NCBI RefSeq assembly: GCF_008830365.1
Contig: NZ_WBKI01000008.1
Coordinates: forward strand, 1-64,000
Source: Serratia proteamaculans
GTDB lineage: Bacteria; Pseudomonadota; Gammaproteobacteria; Enterobacterales; Enterobacteriaceae
Length of the DNA stretch: 64,000 nt
Reading direction: 5' to 3'
In this document: positions 1-10,543 of the stretch, one piece after another
Layout of the letters: each line of letters opens with the position of its first letter
How positions within the stretch are numbered: the first letter of the stretch is position 1
Program-made: the position numbers and the translations under genes
The notes under the pieces: model-generated
The model's database searches: none
Seen by the model: the letters and a program-made list of their open reading frames with translations, nothing else
What the model was told of the DNA's origin: nothing

Positions 1-36
1 GTTAGAGGAGTCGTTGTTCCCGGTCAGTGGAGGCGC

Positions 37-64
37 ATTATAGGGAGTTCTCAGAAGGCCGCAA
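37..64 (-). promoter_or_regulatory. rRNA operon P1-type promoter reading out of the window
   Basis: Read on the minus strand, a -35 hexamer TTGCGG (59-64) and a perfect -10 TATAAT (37-42) are separated by 16 bases, followed by a GC-rich discriminator (GCGCC). This spacing and the flanking bases closely match E. coli rrn P1 promoters. An A/T-rich stretch upstream (about 72-105) could be an UP element. In E. coli, rrnC lies divergent to yieP at this place, so a 16S gene is expected just left of the window. No rRNA gene sequence is inside the window. Confidence 0.85.
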
Positions 65-216
65 CCCCTAAATGCAAAAAACTTTTCAAGCGCGGATTTT
101 TTCGGCAAAGCGCTGCACAAGCCAGCGTTTTCGTCACTTTTTCCGGTAAACAGCCACAAAAACTGGCGATCCGTAGCGTAAAATAAGAGTAACAATGTCA
201 GTAAGGACTCGCAGCC

Positions 217-906
217 ATGCAATTTAATGCTCAACAACAGGCCGCCCAACGCAATCTTTCTTATCTACTTGCTGAAAAACTCGGCCAACAAATTCTGGCA
301 GGCGATTATCAGGCCGGCAGCATCCTGCCCGGAGAGATGGAACTGGGGGAACAATTCGGCGTTAGCCGCACGGCGGTACGCGAAGCGGTGAAGATGCTGG
401 CGGCCAAAGGCATGCTATTGCCCCGACCGCGCATCGGGACCCGGGTCATGCCGCAAAGCCAGTGGAACTTTCTCGATCAGGATTTACTGACCTGGTGGAT
501 GACCAAAGAAAACTTCGATCAGGTCATGCAACACTTCCTTATCTTACGCACCTCACTGGAACCCCAAGCCTGCTCACTGGCCGCAGCCAACGCCAACACA
601 CAGCAAACTGCACGGCTGGCTGAACTGATGGCGGAAATGCGCGCCCTGCATATCCAGTTTGACCGGGAACACTGGATCCAGGTGGATACCCAGTTCCACC
701 AGCTTATTTATGAAGCCAGCGGCAATCCCTTTCTGACCTCATTCGCCAATCTGTTCAGTTCGGTGTATCAAAGTTACTTCCGCGCCATCACCGGTAACGA
801 GGTGATTAAGCTCCAGCACCATCAGGCCATCGTCGATGCGATACTCGCTGGCGATAGCGCAGAGGCATTAGCCGCCTGCCAGGTTTTGCTTAGAGAGAAA
901 GACTAA
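217..906 (+). CDS. yieP: GntR/FadR-family transcriptional regulator YieP
   Basis: 229 residues, the usual length for FadR-subfamily GntR regulators. An N-terminal winged helix-turn-helix spans about residues 15-77 (GEMELGEQFGVSRTAVREAV is the recognition region), followed by an all-helical FCD effector domain from about residue 95, with the motif DTQFHQLIYEASGNP typical of that fold. The effector is unknown to me. It lies between the divergent rrn promoter and hsrA on the same strand, as in E. coli, so co-transcription with hsrA across a 66-base gap is plausible. Named by similarity and synteny to E. coli yieP. Confidence 0.88.
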   Translation: MQFNAQQQAAQRNLSYLLAEKLGQQILAGDYQAGSILPGEMELGEQFGVSRTAVREAVKMLAAKGMLLPRPRIGTRVMPQSQWNFLDQDLLTWWMTKENFDQVMQHFLILRTSLEPQACSLAAANANTQQTARLAELMAEMRALHIQFDREHWIQVDTQFHQLIYEASGNPFLTSFANLFSSVYQSYFRAITGNEVIKLQHHQAIVDAILAGDSAEALAACQVLLREKD

Positions 907-972
907 CGCATCCCTGCTTATATATAGAAGAAAGACGAAAGGGACGAAGACGACAGTTAACCGGGACTCACA

Positions 973-2388
973 ATGACTAAATCCGCGCGCAGTATGGCAG
1001 GGCTACCCTGGATCGCCGCCATGGCGTTCTTTATGCAGGCACTGGACGCCACCATCCTCAATACGGCTTTGCCGGCGATAGCCCAAAGTCTTGAGCGCTC
1101 GCCGTTGGCGATGCAGTCAGCGGTTATCAGCTATACCTTGACAGTAGCCATGCTGATCCCGGTCAGCGGTTGGCTGGCAGATCGCTTCGGTACGCGCCGG
1201 GTGTTTATCGTGGCGGTTTCACTGTTTACTCTCGGTTCGCTGCTGTGCGCGCTTTCTCCGACGTTAAGCCTGCTGGTAACTTCACGCGTTATTCAGGGAG
1301 TCGGCGGTGCGATGATGATGCCAGTGGCGCGATTGGCGCTGCTACGTGCTTATCCGCGCAGCGAACTGTTGCCGGTACTGAATTTCGTGACCATGCCGGG
1401 GCTGGTTGGGCCGATCATGGGACCGATGCTGGGCGGTTGGCTGGTAACTTACGCCACCTGGCACTGGATTTTCCTTATCAATATCCCGATTGGCCTGCTC
1501 GGCATCTTCTACGCCCGTAAATATATGCCGGACTTCACCACCCCCAAGCGTCGCTTCGACTTTATTGGCTTTATGCTGTTTGGCCTGAGCCTGGTGTTGG
1601 TTTCCACCGGTCTTGAGCTGTTTGGTGAACAGGTGCTGGCCAGCTATATCTCACTGGGCATACTGCTCAGTGGTGTAGTGATGCTGTTCGGCTATATAGT
1701 CCATGCCCGTAGGCACCCTCAACCCCTGATTGGTCTGGATCTGTTCCAGACCCGAACCTTCTCGGTGGGTATTGCCGGCAACGTCGCTTCGCGGCTGGGC
1801 ACCGGCTGCGTGCCGTTCCTGATGCCACTAATGCTGCAGGTGGGTTTCGGTTACTCGGCAATTATTGCCGGCTGCATGATGGCGCCGACCGCCGTCGGTT
1901 CATTAATGGCGAAATCCACCGTCACTCAGGTGCTACGTTGGTTCGGCTATCGTAAGACTCTGGTGGGTATCACCGTCATTATTGGCGTGCTGATTGCTCA
2001 GTTCGCGCTGCAAAGCCCGGGAATGCCGCTGTGGTTGATGATCCTGCCGTTGTTCGTGCTGGGGATGGCTATGTCGACGCAATTCACCGCCATGAATACC
2101 ATCAGCCTGGCAGATTTGAACGACGCCAATGCCAGCTCCGGCAATAGCGTGCTGGCCGTGACTCAACAGCTTTCCATTAGCTTCGGGGTAGCGATCAGCG
2201 CGGCAGTGCTGCGTTTCTACCAAACAATGTCGCTGGGGACCATGGTCGATCACTTCCACTACACCTTTATCACTATGGGAATTGTCACCGTAGCGTCGGC
2301 GTTTGTGTTTATGCTGCTGAAAAGAAAAGACGGGCGTAACCTGATCAGCGGACGGGAACCGAAGAAGCCGGCTAAAACCGCAGGCTAA
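973..2388 (+). CDS. hsrA: DHA2-family multidrug efflux MFS transporter HsrA
   Basis: 471 residues, highly hydrophobic, with the arrangement expected of 14-helix DHA2 drug:proton antiporters in the inner membrane. Motif D1 ([11 protein letters not shown], residues 24-34) and motif A ([11 protein letters not shown], 66-76) are clear. The charged C-terminus (KRKDGRNL onward) is cytoplasmic. The stop codon overlaps the convergent rbsR stop by a few bases, leaving no room for a separate terminator. E. coli hsrA (yieO) occupies the same place between rbsR and yieP. The substrate range is not known from sequence. Confidence 0.88.
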   Translation: MTKSARSMAGLPWIAAMAFFMQALDATILNTALPAIAQSLERSPLAMQSAVISYTLTVAMLIPVSGWLADRFGTRRVFIVAVSLFTLGSLLCALSPTLSLLVTSRVIQGVGGAMMMPVARLALLRAYPRSELLPVLNFVTMPGLVGPIMGPMLGGWLVTYATWHWIFLINIPIGLLGIFYARKYMPDFTTPKRRFDFIGFMLFGLSLVLVSTGLELFGEQVLASYISLGILLSGVVMLFGYIVHARRHPQPLIGLDLFQTRTFSVGIAGNVASRLGTGCVPFLMPLMLQVGFGYSAIIAGCMMAPTAVGSLMAKSTVTQVLRWFGYRKTLVGITVIIGVLIAQFALQSPGMPLWLMILPLFVLGMAMSTQFTAMNTISLADLNDANASSGNSVLAVTQQLSISFGVAISAAVLRFYQTMSLGTMVDHFHYTFITMGIVTVASAFVFMLLKRKDGRNLISGREPKKPAKTAG

Positions 2389-3386
2389 CGATGACCGACC
2401 GAGGCGCGTTCCACCAGCTCTGGGGTCAACACCAGGATCTGGGCTTCGCGTTCCGGGTTCTGCAGACGATGAATCAGCGTATCGATCGCCAGTTCCCCCA
2501 GTGAATCTTTCGGTTGGTGAATGGTGCTTAAGGGTGGCGCCAGGTATTTAGCCAGTTCAATATCATCGTAGCCCATCACTGCCATGTCCTGCGGCACCGA
2601 TAACCCAGCCTGATACAGCGCCTGATAAGCGCCAACGGCAACCGCATCGTTGCCGGCAAACACGGCGTGTGGCGGCTCGGCCAGTGCCAGCAGTTGCTTC
2701 ATGGCATCCACACCGCCTTCAAATTCAAAATCGCAGTGCACTTCGTATCCCGGCAAGATGGTCAACCCGGCGCGTTGCATGGCGCGACGGTAGCCTTCCA
2801 GCCGATGGCGTGCGGTAGTTTTATCCTGTGGACCGGCGATGCAGGCAATCTTGCGATACCCACGGGCGATCAGGTGATCGGTCGCCATCTCACCGCCCAG
2901 CAGCGAGTTATCCTGGATGATATCGTTGGCCCCTTCGAACGGCGCCCAATCCATCATGACTATCGGTAACGAAGGATAGCGGCTCAGCGCGTCCTGCGAT
3001 GGACGATGGTTTTCGGTACACATCAACAACAAGCCATCGACGCGCTTTTGCAGCAGCGTCTCCATGTTGCGATTCATGCGCGCGGCATCTTCTTCAGTAT
3101 TGCACAGGATCAGGCTGTAACCACGTTCATAGCAACTGCGCTCAACGCCACGCACGACTTCGGCATAAAACGGGTTATTGCTGGAGGTCACCAGCATGCC
3201 GATGGTGCGCGTCTGGTTCAGTTTGAGGCTGCGCGCCAGGGCAGAAGGCGCATAGTTCAGTTGTTCAACGGCCGCCATGACTTTGGCTCGCACGCTGTCG
3301 CTGACAAAGCGATTGTCATTAATGACGTGCGATACTGTCGAAGTTGAAACGCCCGCCAGACGGGCGACGTCTTTCATGGTGGCCAA
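2385..3386 (-). CDS. rbsR: LacI-family ribose operon repressor RbsR
   Basis: 333 residues. A LacI-type helix-turn-helix is at residues 1-26 ([20 protein letters not shown]), with the hinge helix around 47-57 ([11 protein letters not shown]) and a periplasmic-binding-protein-like ribose-sensing core after it. It is the last gene of the rbsDACBKR operon, 5 bases after rbsK. The predicted binding sites are the two CGAAACGTTTCG palindromes upstream of rbsD (8225-8236 and 8305-8316), so the repressor would autoregulate the operon. It is convergent and slightly overlapping with hsrA. Confidence 0.95.
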   Translation of the reverse strand: MATMKDVARLAGVSTSTVSHVINDNRFVSDSVRAKVMAAVEQLNYAPSALARSLKLNQTRTIGMLVTSSNNPFYAEVVRGVERSCYERGYSLILCNTEEDAARMNRNMETLLQKRVDGLLLMCTENHRPSQDALSRYPSLPIVMMDWAPFEGANDIIQDNSLLGGEMATDHLIARGYRKIACIAGPQDKTTARHRLEGYRRAMQRAGLTILPGYEVHCDFEFEGGVDAMKQLLALAEPPHAVFAGNDAVAVGAYQALYQAGLSVPQDMAVMGYDDIELAKYLAPPLSTIHQPKDSLGELAIDTLIHRLQNPEREAQILVLTPELVERASVGHR

Positions 3387-3391
3387 AGGGA

Positions 3392-4318
3392 TTACTCCTG
3401 CTGCTGCAAGAAGGTGTCGATCTCTTCGCGCCAGGGCACAGAAGGCTGGGCTCCGGGACGAGTCACCGCTATGGCCGCCGCCGCATGGGCAAAGCGCACG
3501 GCATCTGCCATCACCTTACCTTCCAGCAGTGCCGTAACCAGCGCCCCGTTGAAGGTATCGCCGGCGGCAATGGTATCTACCGCTTTAACCTTGAAGCCAG
3601 GCACCAGCTTACCTTTGCTGTTCTCACTCAGCCAAACGCCACGGCTGCCGAGGGTGATGATCACCGTGGCAATGCCTTTATCATGCAAAGCCTGTGCGGC
3701 ACGCGCGGCATCATCATCATTATTGACCGCAATACCGGTCAGGCGCTGGGCTTCGGTTTCGTTTGGCGTAATCATATCGATCATTGCCAATAATTCGTCC
3801 GGCAGTTCACGTGCCGGCGCAGGATTGAGGATCACCTGAGTTTGATGCTGTTTCGCCAGGCCGGCGGCTGCGATAACCGTCTCCAGCGGTGACTCGAGCT
3901 GCATCAGCAGCGCGTCGGCGTCGATCACCTTTTGCTGATAACGAGCCAGATAGTCGGGAGTCACTGCGGCATTGGCACCGGCATCAATGCCGATCACATT
4001 CTCGCCTTCCGCATTAACAAAAATCAGCGCAACACCGGTGGTACTGTCGGCTATCGCCTCAATCGGTTGGGTATCAATGCGATCGGTCGCCAGTTGCTGA
4101 CGGACACGTTCTCCGATGTCATCAGCCCCCACGCAGGCGATAAAAGCGATATCCGCGCCGCTGCGGCCTGCCGCCACCGCCTGGTTGGCGCCTTTACCGC
4201 CAAACGCCACTTTATACTGCTTCCCGATCACCGTTTCACCCGGTTGGGGGAACTGCTCAATATTGAGGATATGGTCGGCATTGATGCTGCCCAGAACCAC
4301 CAGCTTACCTGTTGCCAT
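3392..4318 (-). CDS. rbsK: Ribokinase RbsK
   Basis: 308 residues from the chosen start; PfkB-family kinase that phosphorylates D-ribose to ribose 5-phosphate. The N-terminal substrate region [10 protein letters not shown], the [13 protein letters not shown] loop and the C-terminal catalytic anion-hole motif [13 protein letters not shown] are all present. The frame is open for 10 more codons upstream (to 4348), but the ATG at 4318 has an AGGA nine bases before it and gives the family length (E. coli 309). It follows rbsB in the operon, separated by a hairpin that may set the RbsB:RbsK ratio. Confidence 0.95.
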   Translation of the reverse strand: MATGKLVVLGSINADHILNIEQFPQPGETVIGKQYKVAFGGKGANQAVAAGRSGADIAFIACVGADDIGERVRQQLATDRIDTQPIEAIADSTTGVALIFVNAEGENVIGIDAGANAAVTPDYLARYQQKVIDADALLMQLESPLETVIAAAGLAKQHQTQVILNPAPARELPDELLAMIDMITPNETEAQRLTGIAVNNDDDAARAAQALHDKGIATVIITLGSRGVWLSENSKGKLVPGFKVKAVDTIAAGDTFNGALVTALLEGKVMADAVRFAHAAAAIAVTRPGAQPSVPWREEIDTFLQQQE

Positions 4319-4338
4319 CGCATTGATTCCTGAATTGC

Positions 4339-4370
4339 GCGCCATCATAAACGCCCCGTTTTGATGGCGC
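4339..4370 (-). other. Intercistronic hairpin between rbsB and rbsK
   Basis: Nine-base perfect inverted repeat (GCGCCATCA at 4339-4347, TGATGGCGC at 4362-4370) with a 14-base loop, in the 67-base gap after rbsB. There is no clear U-run on the minus strand, so it is more likely an mRNA 3'-end protector that raises periplasmic-protein yield than a full terminator. The stem is seen; the function is inferred. Confidence 0.6.
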
Positions 4371-4385
4371 TGGTGCTACAGAGTG

Positions 4386-5276
4386 TTATTTAGTGACCAA
4401 CTTCAGATCAACCGGGATAGTGGCCGGCACTTTTTCGCCTTTCAACACTTTATCCGCCGTTTCCACACCAATCACGCCGATCTGATCCGGACGCTGCGCC
4501 ACGGTCGCTGCCAGTTTGCCGCCTTCAACCGCCTTCACGCCGTCAGCGGTGCCGTCGAAGCCTACCACGACCACGTCGGTTTTACCGGCGGTTTGCAGCG
4601 CACGCAGTGCGCCCAGTGCCATTTCATCGTTCTGGGCAAACACCGCCTGCACGTCCGGATGAGCGGTCAGCAGGTTCTGCATCACGTTCAGGCCTTTGGT
4701 ACGGTCGAAGTCTGCCGGCTGGCTGGCCAGCAGTTTGAATTTGTTCTGATCCAGTGACTGTTTAAAGCCTTCGCCACGTTCACGGGCGGCGGAGGTACCG
4801 GCGATCCCTTCCAGCTGGATCACTTTAGCGTCTGCGCCCACTTTCTTGGCAATAAAGTCACCGGCCATTTTACCGCCGACGCGGTTATCCGAAGCGATGT
4901 GGCTGACCACTTCACCTTTGCTTGCCACACGGTCCAGGGTGATAACCGGGATCTTGGCCTGGTTGGCCATCTTGATGGCGTTGCCAACCGCATCGGAGTC
5001 GGTTGGGTTAATCAGCAGTAACTTAGGTGCCTGCACCATCAGATCCTGCACGTTCGCCAGCTCTTTCGCCGGGTTGTTTTGCGAGTCCAGCACCACCAGG
5101 TTGTAACCCAGCTTATTGGCTTCCTGCTGTGCGCCCTCTTTCATTGAGACAAAGAACGGGTTGTTCAGGGTAGAGACCACCAGCGCGATGGTGTCTTTAG
5201 CCAGCGCATTCGCACTCAGGGTGGCGCTCAGCGCGAAGGCTGAAGCCAGAATTGCCAGTTTTTTCATTTTCATCAT
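4386..5276 (-). CDS. rbsB: Ribose ABC transporter periplasmic binding protein RbsB
   Basis: 296 residues with a Sec signal peptide (basic MKMKKL, hydrophobic core, cleavage near SANALA/KDT at about residue 27). The mature part is a cluster-B sugar-binding protein; [34 protein letters not shown] and [12 protein letters not shown] are ribose-binding landmarks. It delivers ribose to RbsC/RbsA and probably also to a chemoreceptor. An AGGA precedes the tandem ATG start, so the exact start could be the first or second ATG. It lies between rbsC and rbsK. Confidence 0.96.
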   Translation of the reverse strand: MMKMKKLAILASAFALSATLSANALAKDTIALVVSTLNNPFFVSMKEGAQQEANKLGYNLVVLDSQNNPAKELANVQDLMVQAPKLLLINPTDSDAVGNAIKMANQAKIPVITLDRVASKGEVVSHIASDNRVGGKMAGDFIAKKVGADAKVIQLEGIAGTSAARERGEGFKQSLDQNKFKLLASQPADFDRTKGLNVMQNLLTAHPDVQAVFAQNDEMALGALRALQTAGKTDVVVVGFDGTADGVKAVEGGKLAATVAQRPDQIGVIGVETADKVLKGEKVPATIPVDLKLVTK

Positions 5277-5297
5277 CGTGATTCCTGTAGGGGGAGG

Positions 5298-6263
5298 TTA
5301 TTTGTTGCTTTTGTTCTCTACCAGAACCGCCAGCAGTATCACCACTGCCTTCACGATCATTTGGTAGTAGGAAGAAACACCCAGTAAATTCAGGCCGTTG
5401 TTCAGGAAGCCAAGGATCAGCGCCCCGATCAACGTACCGACAATGCGGCCCTTGCCACCGGCCAGGCTGGTACCACCCAGCACCACCGCAGCAATGGCAT
5501 CCAACTCATAGCCGGTCCCGGCGGTCGGTTGCGCGGAAGACAGGCGCGCCACTTCGATCACCCCCGCCAGCGCCGCCAACAGTCCACAAAGCGAATAAAC
5601 GATAATCTTCACTTTGTCGACGCTGATGCCGGACAGGCGGGTCGCCGCTTCGTTACCGCCCAGGGCATAAATATAGCGGCCCAGACGGGTATGGTGCAGC
5701 ATGTACCAGGCGGCGATAAACACGATCGCCATGATCCAGATCGGGGTAGGCACCCCCAGCGGGCGGCCAATGCCGAACCAGCCGAAGGTATCGGCCACGT
5801 CGGTGAAGCCGGTATTCACCGGACTGCCGTTGGTGTACACCATGGTGACACCGCGCAACAGCAGCATCATCACCAAAGTAGCGATAAACGCCTGCACCTT
5901 GCCTTTGGCCACGATCACCCCGGTACAGGCGCCAACAGCCGCCCCCAATGCCAGAGCCGCCGCCACGGCTACCACTGCGTTAATTTCGAAACCGACGATC
6001 GACGCCGCCACCGCGCCAGTCAGCGCCAACAGCGATCCCACCGACAAATCGATGCCGGAGGTCAGGATCACCAGCGTCATCCCCACCGCCATAATGGCGT
6101 TCACTGAGGTTTGCTGCAGAATATTGAACAGGTTGTTTACGGTGAAGAAATTCGGGCTCATGGAAGAGACCACGGCGATCAGCACCAGCAGAGCAATCAG
6201 TGATTTTTGCTCTAACAGCCACTCTTTACTGAACCAGCGCTTTGCCACACTCTGGGAACTCAT
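5298..6263 (-). CDS. rbsC: Ribose ABC transporter permease RbsC
   Basis: 321 residues, BPD_transp_2 family inner-membrane permease with about ten hydrophobic segments. Landmarks are the first helix SLIALLVLIAVVSSMSPNFF, the TLVILTSGIDLSVGSLLAL region, and the ATPase-coupling loop around GGNEAATRLSGI. It forms the ribose channel with the RbsA ATPase and RbsB. The gap to rbsA is only 6 bases and to rbsB 21 bases, so it is translated from the polycistronic message. Confidence 0.96.
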   Translation of the reverse strand: MSSQSVAKRWFSKEWLLEQKSLIALLVLIAVVSSMSPNFFTVNNLFNILQQTSVNAIMAVGMTLVILTSGIDLSVGSLLALTGAVAASIVGFEINAVVAVAAALALGAAVGACTGVIVAKGKVQAFIATLVMMLLLRGVTMVYTNGSPVNTGFTDVADTFGWFGIGRPLGVPTPIWIMAIVFIAAWYMLHHTRLGRYIYALGGNEAATRLSGISVDKVKIIVYSLCGLLAALAGVIEVARLSSAQPTAGTGYELDAIAAVVLGGTSLAGGKGRIVGTLIGALILGFLNNGLNLLGVSSYYQMIVKAVVILLAVLVENKSNK

Positions 6264-6269
6264 ATCTGA

Positions 6270-7775
6270 TTACTCCTGCTTTACGCCGTATTGCTTGCCA
6301 ACGGCCGCAGCCATCAACGCTTCCTGGGTGGCCTGTTCAATCGGGAATTCACCGCTGAGGTGTCCTTCGTGCATCACCAGGATGCGGTCGCTCATGCCCA
6401 GCACCTCCGGCATTTCCGAAGACACCAGAATGATGCTCAGCCCTTCCTGCTTGAACTGGTTGATTAACTGATAGATTTCTTTTTTAGCGCCCACATCGAC
6501 GCCACGCGTCGGTTCATCGAGGATCAACACCTTTGGCCGTGTCATCAGGCCACGGGCGATCGCCACTTTCTGTTGGTTACCGCCGGAAAGCAGGCCAATC
6601 GGCTGCTCCATCGACGGCGTCTTGATATTGAACAGGCGGATGAAATCACCCACGGCCTGCTGCTCTTCCGCCTGTTTCAGGCTGCCACCGGCCCGGCTGA
6701 AATAACGCAGCGCCGTCAGCGACATGTTTTCCTTTACCGACATCCCCAGCACCAGGCCATCGCGCTTGCGGTCTTCGGAGATATACACAATGCCGTTCGC
6801 CAGACCGTCCTGCGGCGAATGGGTTACCACCGGGCGGCCATCGAGGTTGACGGTACCGGCTTTACGCGGCGCGGCACCGTAGAGAATTTTCATCAGTTCG
6901 GTACGCCCGGCGCCCATCAGACCGGCCACGCCAAGAATTTCGCCCCGGTACAGAGTAAAGCTGACGTCATCCACACCAGGGCCGGAAACCTGGCTGACTT
7001 CCAGTCGCTTTTCGCCCCGCGGCTGATTCAAACGCGGGTACTGTTCTTCCAGCTTGCGGCCGACCATCATTTCTATCAGCGAATCTTCCTGCAGCTCACT
7101 GACCGGTCGCTCGGCGATAAACTGCCCATCACGAAACACCGTGACGTCATCGCAAATTTCAAAGATCTCTTTCAGCCGGTGCGAAATATAAACAATGCCG
7201 CGCCCTTCGGCTTTGAGTTCATTGATCACTTTAAATAAAGAAGCGGTTTCCGTGTCGGTCAGCGCATCCGTCGGTTCATCCATAATGATGACTTTGGATT
7301 CGAAGCTCAGCACCTTGGCGATTTCCACCATTTGCTGATCGCCAATCGACAACTCGCCCACCAGCCGGTGACTGCTGTAACTCAGGTTCAACCGCGCCAA
7401 CAGTTTGTCGGCTTCGGCATACATGCGCTTCCAGTCGATGCGGCCGATGCGGTTAACAAACTCACGCCCGAGGAAGATGTTTTCCGCGATCGTCAACTGC
7501 GGGATCAGGTTTAGTTCCTGATGGATAATCCCGATGCCCGCTTCCTGCGAATCCTTTGGCCCGTTGAATGCCACCTCTTTACCGAGAAAATACTGACTGC
7601 CGGCGTCTTTGTTATAAATGCCGGTCAGCACTTTCATCATGGTGGATTTCCCGGCGCCGTTTTCCCCCACCAGCGCCATCACCTTGCCGGGATAAACGCT
7701 GAGCGCGGCGCCTGAAAGCGCCTTCACGCCGGGAAAAGCTTTATCGATCCCTTTCAGTTGCAGTAAAGGTTGCAT
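6270..7775 (-). CDS. rbsA: Ribose ABC transporter ATP-binding protein RbsA
   Basis: 501 residues with two fused ABC cassettes, as in all sugar CUT2 importers. The first has Walker [10 protein letters not shown] (about 37-45), signature [13 protein letters not shown] and Walker [12 protein letters not shown]. The second has a degenerate Walker A-like [12 protein letters not shown], signature [13 protein letters not shown] and Walker [13 protein letters not shown]. The degenerate second P-loop is normal for this family. It powers ribose uptake through RbsC. It lies 7 bases after rbsD. Confidence 0.96.
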   Translation of the reverse strand: MQPLLQLKGIDKAFPGVKALSGAALSVYPGKVMALVGENGAGKSTMMKVLTGIYNKDAGSQYFLGKEVAFNGPKDSQEAGIGIIHQELNLIPQLTIAENIFLGREFVNRIGRIDWKRMYAEADKLLARLNLSYSSHRLVGELSIGDQQMVEIAKVLSFESKVIIMDEPTDALTDTETASLFKVINELKAEGRGIVYISHRLKEIFEICDDVTVFRDGQFIAERPVSELQEDSLIEMMVGRKLEEQYPRLNQPRGEKRLEVSQVSGPGVDDVSFTLYRGEILGVAGLMGAGRTELMKILYGAAPRKAGTVNLDGRPVVTHSPQDGLANGIVYISEDRKRDGLVLGMSVKENMSLTALRYFSRAGGSLKQAEEQQAVGDFIRLFNIKTPSMEQPIGLLSGGNQQKVAIARGLMTRPKVLILDEPTRGVDVGAKKEIYQLINQFKQEGLSIILVSSEMPEVLGMSDRILVMHEGHLSGEFPIEQATQEALMAAAVGKQYGVKQE

Positions 7776-7782
7776 AAATGCC

Positions 7783-8202
7783 TCAGAAAGTTACGCCGGC
7801 GCAGAGGATCACGTTCGCGTAAGGCGAGCATTCCCCGCTGCGGATCACCGCCCGGCTGTGTTCAGTTTGCGCTTTAAATGCACTGTGGCTGATATAACTC
7901 ACGCTGATGGTATTTCCCTGGTGTTGGCCAAGTTCAGTCAGTTGAGCCAACAACGCGTGGTGGAGCTGCGGATTATGTTTAACTATCTCTTCCGCCAGAA
8001 TGGCGCTCTCTACCTGCATTTCCTGTGTCACTACCCCAACCACCTGCAAAAATGTCGGTACGCCCTGGGTCAGCGCCAGATCGATACGCTGCGTTGCCGC
8101 CGGAATGGGCAGCCCCGCATCACAGATGGCGATCTGGTCGGTATGGCCGAGACGGGAAACCACGGCAGAAACATCAGCATTCAGCAGCACGCCTTTTTTC
8201 AT
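7783..8202 (-). CDS. rbsD: D-ribose pyranase RbsD
   Basis: 139 residues, matching E. coli RbsD. It interconverts pyranose and furanose ribose, the form needed by ribokinase. His20 and Asp28 of the catalytic set are in place ([19 protein letters not shown]). It is the first gene of the operon; the start is preceded by a purine-rich AGAAGAAAAAG and lies just downstream of the proximal RbsR operator. Confidence 0.95.
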   Translation of the reverse strand: MKKGVLLNADVSAVVSRLGHTDQIAICDAGLPIPAATQRIDLALTQGVPTFLQVVGVVTQEMQVESAILAEEIVKHNPQLHHALLAQLTELGQHQGNTISVSYISHSAFKAQTEHSRAVIRSGECSPYANVILCAGVTF

Positions 8203-8222
8203 CTTTTTCTTCTCACTCCACC

Positions 8223-8274
8223 AGCGAAACGTTTCGCTTGTGTCTGGAGTTTAAAAAAACGTCAACAGAAGGCA
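8223..8274 (-). promoter_or_regulatory. rbs operon promoter and proximal RbsR operator (O1)
   Basis: The perfect 16-base palindrome AGCGAAACGTTTCGCT (8223-8238) matches the E. coli RbsR operator. Just upstream on the minus strand a weak sigma-70 promoter can be proposed: TTGCCT, a 16-base spacer, TAAACT (about 8274 to 8247), which would put the start site near 8240 and the operator over it. The operator call is strong; the hexamer assignment is tentative, since a TTGACG also lies in the spacer. Confidence 0.8.
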
Positions 8275-8292
8275 ACCGGAACAGTGCAGAAA

Positions 8293-8318
8293 TGTGATCG
8301 CTATCGAAACGTTTCGCT
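8293..8318 (-). promoter_or_regulatory. Distal RbsR operator (O2) overlapping a CRP-like site
   Basis: A second CGAAACGTTTCG palindrome (8305-8316) lies exactly 80 bases upstream of O1. A TGTGA at 8294-8298 with a TC-A match six bases on forms a CRP-like site whose centre is about 60 bases before the proposed start, a class I activator position. Repressor at O2 would therefore occlude CRP, and O1/O2 could be bridged by tetrameric or paired repressor. Palindromes are seen; the regulation is inferred. Confidence 0.65.
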
Positions 8319-8357
8319 GGTGTTACCGAGAACATAGTTACCGAGAACATAAACAGA

Positions 8358-8383
8358 AAGGGCCCAGCTATTGCTGAGCCCTT
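8358..8383 (-). terminator. Terminator of kup
   Basis: Eleven-base arms (AAGGGCCCAGC at 8358-8368 and GCTGAGCCCTT at 8373-8383, one mismatch) with a four-base loop, immediately after the kup stop on the minus strand and followed there by CTTTCTGTTT. It separates kup from the rbs promoter region. Confidence 0.75.
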
Positions 8384-8391
8384 GAGGGGAA

Positions 8392-10260
8392 TTAAATCTC
8401 GACCTGGGTGCCCAGTTCGATTACCCGATTGGGGGGTATCTCAAACTGGTCCGGCGCACGTAGTGCGTTGCGGCTTAGTGCAATAAACAGTTTGCCGCGC
8501 AGGAACAGGTACCACGGCCGCTTGGTCAGGATCAGTGACTCATGTGACATAAAGAACGAGGTTTCCGTCATCCGACAGGGCAGCCCTTCCAGGCCGCAGC
8601 GGTGGAACACTTCCTCAACATTCGGCGTTTCACGCCAGCCGTAACTGGCCACCACCCGCCAGAAGGTCGGCGAAAGCTGTTCGATGGTCACTCGTCGTAC
8701 GTTATGGACATAAGGGGCATCCTCGGTACGCAGCGTCAACAGCACCACTCGCTCATGCAGCACCTTGTTGTGCTTCAGGTTATGCAACAGCGCAAAAGGG
8801 ATCACGTTGATGGCGCGAGACATAAAGACCGCGGTGCCAGGCACCCGCACCGGCGGCGATTTTTCCAGCGAGGCGATCATCGCTTCAAGGGAATTACCGT
8901 GTTCGTGCATGCGGCGCAGCAGGCGGAAACGTTCGCTCTTCCAGGTGGTCATGATGATGAACATCACCAGCGCTAACAGCAACGGCAACCAACCGCCGGA
9001 GAACAGCTTCAGGGCGTTGGCCGCGAACATCGGCACATCGATAATCAACAGGATAACCAGAGTGCCGACGGCGAAGAAACGGTTCCAGTGCCAGTTTTTT
9101 ATCGCCACCGAGGTCACCAGAATACTGGTCAGCACCATGGTGCCGGTCACGGCGATACCGTAGGCCGCCGCCAGATTGCTGGAGTGTTCGAAACCGATAA
9201 TCACCAGCACTACCGCGATATACAGCGTCCAGTTAATCACCGGGATATAGATTTGACCGGATTCCATCTCAGAAGTATGGATGATGCGCATCGGTGACAG
9301 GTAACCCAGACGCACCGCCTGGCGAGTCAACGAGAACACGCCGGAGATCACCGCCTGCGAGGCGATGACCGTAGCCAGCGTCGCCAGAATCAAAAGCGGG
9401 ATCAGCGCCCAGTCCGGTGCCAGCAGGAAGAACGGGTTCTTGATGGCCTCCGGGTTTTTCAGCAGCAAAGCGCCCTGACCGAAGTAGTTCAGCACCAGCG
9501 ATGGTAGCACCACGGTGAACCAGGCCAGGCGGATAGGGAATTTACCGAAATGCCCCATGTCGGCGTACAACGCCTCAACGCCGGTGATCGACAGCACTAC
9601 CGCGCCCAGCGCAAAGAACGACACCTTCTTATATTCAATAAAGAAGTTCAGCGCCCATTTCGGGTTTAACGCCTGCAAGACTTCTGGATTCGCCATGATG
9701 CTACGTGCGCCCAGCACCGCCAGAACGATAAACCACAACAGCATCACCGGCGCAAACAGCTTACCCACGCTGCCGGTACCGTGTTTCTGGATGGCAAACA
9801 ACACCGTCAGCACCAGGATGGAAAGGGGAACAATATAGCCATCAAGCGACGGCGCGGCGATTTCCAACCCTTCTATCGCCGACATCACCGATATCGCCGG
9901 GGTGATCACCACCTCGCCATAGAAAAAGCTGCCGCCAATCAAGCCCAATATCACCAACACGGCGGTGGTACGCGCCGAAGTATGACGCCCGGCCAGCGAC
10001 ATCAGCGTCAGGATACCCCCTTCACCGGCGTTATCCGCCCGCATGACGTAGGTGAGATACTTGAGGGAAACAATGATGATTAACATCCAGAAAATCAGCG
10101 ACAGGAAGCCGAAAACCACATCTGGACGAACATCGAAGCCGTAATGGCCGGAGAAACACTCTCGAAGAGTATAGAGAGGGCTGGTGCCAATATCACCGTA
10201 AACCACCCCAATTGCCGCCAGGGTTACCGCCGATAAGGACTGTTTATGCTCTGCGCTCAT
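8392..10260 (-). CDS. kup: Low-affinity potassium:proton symporter Kup (TrkD)
   Basis: 622 residues, the same size as E. coli Kup. The N-terminal two thirds carries about 12 membrane helices, including the family-defining [19 protein letters not shown] near residue 18 and [16 protein letters not shown]. The last 180 or so residues form a cytoplasmic domain. It takes up K+ (and Cs+ in E. coli) constitutively, mainly at low pH. It is transcribed alone toward rbs, ending at a hairpin terminator, and is divergent from ravA. Confidence 0.96.
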   Translation of the reverse strand: MSAEHKQSLSAVTLAAIGVVYGDIGTSPLYTLRECFSGHYGFDVRPDVVFGFLSLIFWMLIIIVSLKYLTYVMRADNAGEGGILTLMSLAGRHTSARTTAVLVILGLIGGSFFYGEVVITPAISVMSAIEGLEIAAPSLDGYIVPLSILVLTVLFAIQKHGTGSVGKLFAPVMLLWFIVLAVLGARSIMANPEVLQALNPKWALNFFIEYKKVSFFALGAVVLSITGVEALYADMGHFGKFPIRLAWFTVVLPSLVLNYFGQGALLLKNPEAIKNPFFLLAPDWALIPLLILATLATVIASQAVISGVFSLTRQAVRLGYLSPMRIIHTSEMESGQIYIPVINWTLYIAVVLVIIGFEHSSNLAAAYGIAVTGTMVLTSILVTSVAIKNWHWNRFFAVGTLVILLIIDVPMFAANALKLFSGGWLPLLLALVMFIIMTTWKSERFRLLRRMHEHGNSLEAMIASLEKSPPVRVPGTAVFMSRAINVIPFALLHNLKHNKVLHERVVLLTLRTEDAPYVHNVRRVTIEQLSPTFWRVVASYGWRETPNVEEVFHRCGLEGLPCRMTETSFFMSHESLILTKRPWYLFLRGKLFIALSRNALRAPDQFEIPPNRVIELGTQVEI

Positions 10261-10543
10261 AATTCGTTTCTTTATTAGAACATCCGTTAGCGATGCATCC
10301 GCATCAGCCAGAGATACGGGCTCTAAGATCCGTTACGCCCACTAAAAGGCGCACAGTATGCACGATTTATACTGCTTGCCTATCCTTATATCAGACCCTA
10401 AAAATAAACAAAATGTGAACCAGCCGCTCTTTTGATAATAGAAAGATTTTACTAATCAACAAGCTATACCATTAAAAATAATGGTGGTTTATCATCGGAT
10501 TATCCACCAAGATTGGCTAACACTCGGACAACACGACAATAAT

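Noticed and set aside
1-216. rRNA coding sequence at the left edge
   Set aside because: Only the P1-type promoter is recognisable; no 16S sequence lies inside the window.
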